Shown: one piece after another, positions 5,169-8,886 of the stretch
Layout: every line of letters begins with the position of its first letter
Numbering within the stretch: the first letter of the stretch is position 1
Source of the DNA: an uncultured Prevotella sp.
GTDB taxonomy: Bacteria > Bacteroidota > Bacteroidia > Bacteroidales > Bacteroidaceae
Assembly (NCBI GenBank): GCA_900553595.1
Contig: USEC01000057.1
Span: 1 to 8,886, forward strand
DNA: 8,886 nt
Direction: 5' to 3'
Translations under genes and position numbers: made by a program
Notes under the pieces: generated by a model
Told to the model about the DNA's origin: nothing
Databases searched by the model: none
Seen by the model: only the letters and a program-made list of their open reading frames with translations

Positions 5169-6242
5169 TCATTCCACAACCATGTCGAACTGGTCTATTT
5201 TGCCGGTGCGGTGGGCGAACTGCTTGGTTGTGGCGGAGATGCCGAAGAGGGGCGAATAGGTGCGTACCTTGATGGTCTTGCCGTCGGGCATGAACTCAAG
5301 GATGCGCAGCCAACCGTCGCCTCCATTGCCTTCCCAGCCACCTCCGAGCGTCTGCACGTTGAACATCATCTGGTGAACGTTCTTGCCGGCGGCGTTACGG
5401 TCGCAGCGGTATGCCACGGCATCGTCGAATTCGCCCACATCGCCGGTGTGTCCACAGAGCACAAGGCGTATGTTGGGCGTGTCATTGACGAGTTTGTCCC
5501 AGATGTCCTGCCCGTAGTTGGCGGGCTGTATGGCGTAGGGTTCGTTGGCAGTGCGCTTTGCCGTGCGCTCCTGCAGGAACGAATGGGTGATGAAGATGAC
5601 ACGGTCGGCAGCGTACTTCTCGCTTGTGCAGAGCTTTTTAGCCCATTCCAGCACCTCAGTGCGCGGTGCCCATTCGGCGGCAATGACGAGGATTTTTCCC
5701 CAGGTGGGTTCGTTGAATTCGTATGCGGCGTTCTCCAGCGAGTTCTTTCCCTCACGGTTGGGGAATGTGGCAACGACACATCCGTCCCATTTGCTGTTGC
5801 GCTCTATGGGGAAGTATTCGGGGAAATGCGTGAAAGGCTCGTCGCCACGCACATAGCCGTACTCATGGTTGCCGGTGGCAATGATGTAAGGCACGCGGTT
5901 GTCGAGGCGTTCCATGCAGTGCGACGCCCACTGCCACATCTGCCGACTGGTCTGGTCGGTCATGGCACGGTTGGGTACGAGGTTGTCGTTCTGCTCCACA
6001 AGGTCGCCCGTAAGGAGCACGGCACGGATGTTGAGCTGCCTTATGTTGTCGGCGCACCAGGCGGTACAGAGTTCGTAGAGCGGCTGGTTGCAGGCATACT
6101 TGGTGTAGCCCTGGGGGTCGCCCATGAGAATCATTGAGAACGAGCGTGGGTCGGTGAGCTGCTGCTGGTCGGCACGCTGTTGTGCGGATGCTGCGAATGT
6201 GGCAGCAAGCATTAGCATAATTGATACGATTTTCCTTTTCAT
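5169..6242 (-). CDS. Secreted calcineurin-like metallophosphatase
   Basis: The ATG at 6242 gives 357 residues and starts a clear signal peptide (MKRKIVSIMLMLAATFAASA, cut before QQ). The longer in-frame start at 6302 lies upstream of the predicted promoter. The dinuclear metal site of the calcineurin-like fold is present in order: GDPQ (41-44, Asp42, with Gln where most members have His), LTGDLVE (77-83, Asp80), GNHE (124-127), ITHS (His220) and GHTG (264-267, His265; the usual second His of GHxH is absent). The protein should act in the periplasm or outside as a phosphomonoesterase or phosphodiesterase. The substrate is not predictable. The gene stands alone, has its own promoter, and its stop codon touches an inverted repeat. 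Confidence 0.93.
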   Translation of the reverse strand: MKRKIVSIMLMLAATFAASAQQRADQQQLTDPRSFSMILMGDPQGYTKYACNQPLYELCTAWCADNIRQLNIRAVLLTGDLVEQNDNLVPNRAMTDQTSRQMWQWASHCMERLDNRVPYIIATGNHEYGYVRGDEPFTHFPEYFPIERNSKWDGCVVATFPNREGKNSLENAAYEFNEPTWGKILVIAAEWAPRTEVLEWAKKLCTSEKYAADRVIFITHSFLQERTAKRTANEPYAIQPANYGQDIWDKLVNDTPNIRLVLCGHTGDVGEFDDAVAYRCDRNAAGKNVHQMMFNVQTLGGGWEGNGGDGWLRILEFMPDGKTIKVRTYSPLFGISATTKQFAHRTGKIDQFDMVVE

Positions 6243-6270
6243 GTTTTTAGTATTTAGTTTGACTATGATG

Positions 6271-6302
6271 CAAAGGTAACGATAAAATCCACCAACACAC
6301 AA
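6271..6302 (-). promoter_or_regulatory. Promoter of the metallophosphatase gene
   Basis: TACCTTTG on the minus strand (6278 to 6271) matches TAnnTTTG. A TTG (6302 to 6300) about 21 bp upstream fits a -33 element. The -7 box is 28 bp before the chosen ATG and lies inside the longest open frame, which supports the shorter start at 6242. Confidence 0.65.
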
Positions 6303-6384
6303 TTTTGTGCTGTAAAAAAAGAATAAAATTTTGTGACAGATGAAACCAATTCACTGGTTTCTTCGGCCATTGGATTATTTTTAT

Positions 6385-6392
6385 TAACTTTG
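6385..6392 (+). promoter_or_regulatory. Promoter (-7) of the GH78-like gene
   Basis: TAACTTTG on the plus strand matches TAnnTTTG, 74 bp before the ATG at 6467. A clear -33 element is not visible; TTGG at 6370-6373 is too close. It is divergent from the metallophosphatase promoter in a 224-bp intergenic region. Confidence 0.55.
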
Positions 6393-6466
6393 CCCGCATA
6401 GTGCAAGCCCAACACCATCGGGCGCAAATAAAATCATACATTAACCTGACACACAACTTTTACCAC

Positions 6467-8266
6467 ATGAAAAAACTCATTCTCACAGCCTTGGTTCTTA
6501 TGGCAGCCATCACCGGCACAGCACAGACGCACATTCCACCCATCTTCGGCGACGACTCGGCAAACTTCCGCCACGACATTATGACACGTTCTTTCATCAC
6601 TCCCAAGCGCGTGGTGTGGACCAACAGTAGCGATGCCGTGCAGAATGCGGAACTGCTCTTGAAGAAAAACACGGGACAACCGGACATTTTCGACACGGGA
6701 ATGTGCCGCCTCGTAAGTCATAAAGGGGGCGATGCCAGCATAATACTCGACTTCGGGCATGAGTTGCACGGAGGTCTGAAACTTGTGATAAGCAGCTGTA
6801 CGCCCACCGAAACGCCGCTTCTGAGAGTGCGTTTCGGCGAGTCGGTGAGCGAGACTTGCGCAGAACTGAACACGGGCAAGTCGATTGCAGAGACGGGGTC
6901 GAAGGCCGAGGTGAACCTCAAGACCAACACCGCCACCAACGACCACGCCGTGCGCGACATGCAGATAAAAGTGCCATTCTACGGACAGATAGAGGTGGGC
7001 AACACGGGCTACCGCTTCGTGCGCATCGACCTTCTCACACCGGGACAGACCATCAACCTGAAAGAAGCTACCGCCATACTGCGCTACCGCGACATAGCCT
7101 ACACGGGCTCATTCAAGAGTTCGGACAAAAGGCTCAACGACATCTGGATGACCGGAGCCTATACCGTGCATCTGAACATGCAGGAATACATCTGGGACGG
7201 AGTGAAACGCGACCGCCTTGTATGGATGGGCGACATGCACCCGGAGACACATACCATAAGCACGGTGTTCGGCGACAACGACATATTCTACTCCACTCTC
7301 GACCTTGTGTGCAAGCAATACCCCGTCACGCGATGGATCAACGACATGAGCGCATACTCATTGTGGTACCTCATTATACAATACGACTGGTATATGAGGT
7401 TCGGACACAAGGACTTCCTTGAACGGCACCGCGACTACATACTGAGCCTTGTCGATAAAATAGACCGCTGCATCGACGACAACGGCAACGACGACATGGG
7501 CTGGCACTTCCTCGACTGGCCCAGCACGCCAAACGAAAAGGGCGTGGATGCCGGTTTCCACGCCCTCACGGTGTGGGCAATGAACGATGCCGCCAAGCTC
7601 TGCCGCATACTCGGCGACGAGGGCAAGGCGCGCAAGAGCGAGGGAGTAGTGGTGCGACTGAAGCGCAAAACTACCGACCCCAACAATCTGAAACAGGCAG
7701 CAGCACTCATGGCCATCGCCGGACTCATGACACCATCGCAGGCGTGCAAGGACTATGTGGCTGTGGACGGAGCACGAGGTTTCTCCACATTCTACGGCTA
7801 CTACATGCTCGAAGCACTCGCCATGGACGGCAGGTATGACGAGGCTCTGAAGATAATAAGCGACTTCTGGGGCGGCATGATAGACATGGGCGCCACAACA
7901 TTCTGGGAGGATTTCAATTTAGACTGGACGAAAAACGCCTTCCGCATAGACGAACTCCCAGTGGAAGGCAAGCAGGACATTCACGGCGACTTCGGTGCTT
8001 ACTGTTATCCCGGCTATCGGCACAGCCTCTGCCACGGTTGGGCAAGCGGTCCGACGGCATGGCTGAGCCGTCACGTTCTGGGCGTGGAAATTCTGGAACC
8101 GGGATGCCGCCGCGTGCGCATAACCCCTCATCTGGGACACTTGCAATGGGCAGAAGGTTCCTACCCCACACCTTATGGAGTGATAACGGTGCGTCATGAG
8201 CGCATGAACGACGGCACAATCCGCTCCGACATAAAGGCGCCTAAAGGCGTGAAGGTAGTGAAGTAA
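6467..8266 (+). CDS. Secreted GH78-like (alpha-L-rhamnosidase-related) glycosidase
   Basis: The ATG at 6467 gives 599 residues with a signal peptide (MKKLILTALVLMAAITGTA, cut before Q). Residues about 30-210 are beta-sandwich-like, and about 215-535 form an alpha/alpha six-hairpin domain. The end (GVEILEPGCRRVRITPHLG) matches the C-terminal beta domain of alpha-L-rhamnosidases. The catalytic-loop region is WDGVKRDRLVWMGD (243-256), followed by MHPE. In GH78 the usual pattern is D-x4-E-x6-D; here it is Asp244, Asp249 and Asp256, so the general-acid Glu is replaced by Asp. A candidate general base is Glu481 in TTFWED. SLCHGWASGPTAWL (520-533) is also typical of the family. The enzyme probably removes a terminal sugar, perhaps rhamnose, from a glycan in the periplasm or outside. 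The changed motif makes the exact specificity uncertain. Confidence 0.88.
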   Translation: MKKLILTALVLMAAITGTAQTHIPPIFGDDSANFRHDIMTRSFITPKRVVWTNSSDAVQNAELLLKKNTGQPDIFDTGMCRLVSHKGGDASIILDFGHELHGGLKLVISSCTPTETPLLRVRFGESVSETCAELNTGKSIAETGSKAEVNLKTNTATNDHAVRDMQIKVPFYGQIEVGNTGYRFVRIDLLTPGQTINLKEATAILRYRDIAYTGSFKSSDKRLNDIWMTGAYTVHLNMQEYIWDGVKRDRLVWMGDMHPETHTISTVFGDNDIFYSTLDLVCKQYPVTRWINDMSAYSLWYLIIQYDWYMRFGHKDFLERHRDYILSLVDKIDRCIDDNGNDDMGWHFLDWPSTPNEKGVDAGFHALTVWAMNDAAKLCRILGDEGKARKSEGVVVRLKRKTTDPNNLKQAAALMAIAGLMTPSQACKDYVAVDGARGFSTFYGYYMLEALAMDGRYDEALKIISDFWGGMIDMGATTFWEDFNLDWTKNAFRIDELPVEGKQDIHGDFGAYCYPGYRHSLCHGWASGPTAWLSRHVLGVEILEPGCRRVRITPHLGHLQWAEGSYPTPYGVITVRHERMNDGTIRSDIKAPKGVKVVK

Positions 8267-8300
8267 ACAAAGGAAGCGGAAGCGACGGAAATCTTCCTTC
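8264..8300. other. Probable junction between Bacteroidales and Firmicutes-like sequence
   Basis: Left of 8266 everything fits a Bacteroidales genome. From 8267 on, the frame stays open into a protein of clostridial character with different codon choice (ACG, CCG, CGG, GGG, GAT), and the next gene has a strong GGGAGG ribosome binding site, which no gene to the left shows. The GH78-like stop codon is in the same frame as the downstream partial gene. The exact joint cannot be fixed to better than about 30 bp. It could be a metagenome assembly chimera or a transfer boundary. Confidence 0.6.
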
Positions 8301-8734
8301 GTTTTGTGGGAACGCTGTCTCCGGATCCGGCGCTTACGAAGCAGGAAAGCGCATTGGTAGAGCAGATGTTCCAGACCCGGGTGATGGAAGCGCAGGGGTA
8401 TGCCGCCCAGGCGCAGCAGATGCGGATGCAGACCATGCAGCGGCAGATGGAGGTATCCCGGCAGATTTCCCGGAACAATGACGAAATCTCCGCGGGCATT
8501 ATGGATTCCTGGGAAAAGCGCAGCGCTTCTCAGAGCCGGATGAGTACCGGGTATTCCGAGGCCATCCGCGGCGTCAATTCCTACGCCACGCCCTCCGGCG
8601 GGACGGTTGAGTTCCATGTGACGGCCGACCATGTGTATCAGAACCGCTATGGGGATACCATCGGCGTGTCGGGCAATGGGGTCGACCCGGATGTGGCGGC
8701 CAATCTTGACCGGACGGAACTGAAACGGAAATAA
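8267..8734 (+). CDS. C-terminal part of an unrecognised protein (5' end missing)
   Basis: The frame is open from just after the GH78-like stop to TAA at 8732-8734 (155 codons plus stop). The earliest internal start, GTG at 8306, has no ribosome binding site, so I read this as a protein cut off at its N-terminus by the junction. The visible part begins around EATEIFLRFVGTLSPDPALT, then has a Gln/Met/Arg-rich stretch (AQAQQMRMQTMQRQMEVSRQ) likely to form a coiled coil. It ends with a small beta-rich region containing YSEAIRGVNSYATPSGG, DHVYQNRYGDTIG and NLDRTEL. This C-terminal pattern resembles tails of hypothetical Firmicutes proteins as I remember them. I cannot name a family. The next gene starts 16 bp later, so the two are probably co-transcribed. 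Confidence 0.6.
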   Translation, partial: TKEAEATEIFLRFVGTLSPDPALTKQESALVEQMFQTRVMEAQGYAAQAQQMRMQTMQRQMEVSRQISRNNDEISAGIMDSWEKRSASQSRMSTGYSEAIRGVNSYATPSGGTVEFHVTADHVYQNRYGDTIGVSGNGVDPDVAANLDRTELKRK

Positions 8735-8735
8735 C

Positions 8736-8741
8736 GGGAGG
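8736..8741 (+). promoter_or_regulatory. Ribosome binding site GGGAGG
   Basis: This strong Shine-Dalgarno sequence is 8 nt before the ATG at 8750, but only 2 nt before an in-frame ATG at 8744, so it decides for the second start. Its strength is typical of Firmicutes and contrasts with the Bacteroidales genes in the rest of the window. Confidence 0.75.
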
Positions 8742-8749
8742 TTATGAAT

Positions 8750-8886
8750 ATGAAACTGCGCGTATTTCTTGCTATTTTGACAGGATGCCTGCTGCTTTCC
8801 GCCTGCGGCGCAGCGGAAACGGCGCCGGAAACCGGCGCGTCCGTGTCGAAGACCCATACCAAAGCGCCGGAAACAGTGGCCGCCGT
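8750..8886 (+). CDS. N-terminal part of a lipoprotein, cut by the window end
   Basis: 45 codons are visible. A basic start (MKLRV) is followed by a hydrophobic stretch and the lipobox LLSAC, so the cysteine at about residue 18 would be lipidated and the protein anchored to the outer face of the membrane. After it comes a low-complexity Ala/Glu/Pro/Thr linker (GAAETAPETGASVSKTHTK), common in Gram-positive lipoproteins before the folded domain. The folded domain is outside the window, so no function can be given. The start at 8750 is favoured over 8744 by the spacing to GGGAGG. It follows the truncated gene by 15 bp, in the same direction. Confidence 0.68.
   Translation, partial: MKLRVFLAILTGCLLLSACGAAETAPETGASVSKTHTKAPETVAA

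Noticed and set aside
5211..6137. Open frame of 308 codons on the plus strand opposite the metallophosphatase gene
   Set aside because: It is antisense to a gene with intact catalytic motifs, has no promoter or signal of its own, and its protein sequence is not family-like.
3527..8266. Polysaccharide utilisation locus
   Set aside because: GH43 and GH78-like genes are present, but no SusC/SusD pair or PUL-type regulator is seen, and the genes are separately transcribed in different directions.
7919..8857. Open frame of 312 codons on the minus strand across the junction
   Set aside because: It overlaps the end of the GH78-like gene and both tail genes in antisense and joins two sequences of different origin; no domain is visible.

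Overview
The first ~8.27 kb reads as chromosome of a Bacteroidales bacterium, most like Prevotella or a close relative. The evidence is a TonB-dependent receptor with signal peptide, secreted glycosidases and a secreted metallophosphatase, promoters of the Bacteroidetes form TAnnTTTG, gene starts without a nearby Shine-Dalgarno sequence, and AT-rich intergenic DNA full of short repeats. The last ~0.6 kb (from about 8267) looks different: it has a strong GGGAGG ribosome binding site, different codon choice, and two partial genes of Firmicutes (Clostridia) character. This end is probably an assembly chimera or a foreign junction.

Layout. (1) 117-3057, minus strand: a three-gene metal-related operon. 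It encodes an HMA-AraC fusion regulator, then a TonB-dependent receptor, then a small secreted HMA-domain protein, each separated by 29 bp and ending at a strong hairpin (117-155). The likely theme is sensing, uptake or handling of a soft metal, with copper the best guess. (2) 3058-3526: the operon promoter and a large, nearly symmetrical inverted repeat built around two inverted copies of a palindromic core. (3) 3527-4540, minus: a secreted single-domain GH43 glycosidase with its own promoter. (4) 4541-5168: a 628-bp non-coding stretch with a structured leader, a hairpin motif that recurs on both sides of the GH43 gene, a 22-bp tandem repeat, and a third copy of the palindromic core inside a different pair of inverted arms. 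(5) 5169-6242, minus: a secreted calcineurin-like metallophosphatase. (6) 6243-6466: a divergent promoter region. (7) 6467-8266, plus: a secreted GH78-like (alpha-L-rhamnosidase-related) six-hairpin glycosidase with a variant catalytic motif. (8) 8267-8886: the foreign-looking tail, with the C-terminal part of an unrecognised protein followed by the start of a lipoprotein.

The two glycosidases and the phosphatase suggest degradation of plant or host glycans, but no SusC/SusD pair is present, so this is not a recognisable complete polysaccharide utilisation locus. The observations most worth following are the modular palindromic repeat family, the HMA-AraC/TonB/HMA operon, the variant GH78-like active site, and the compositional break at about 8267.
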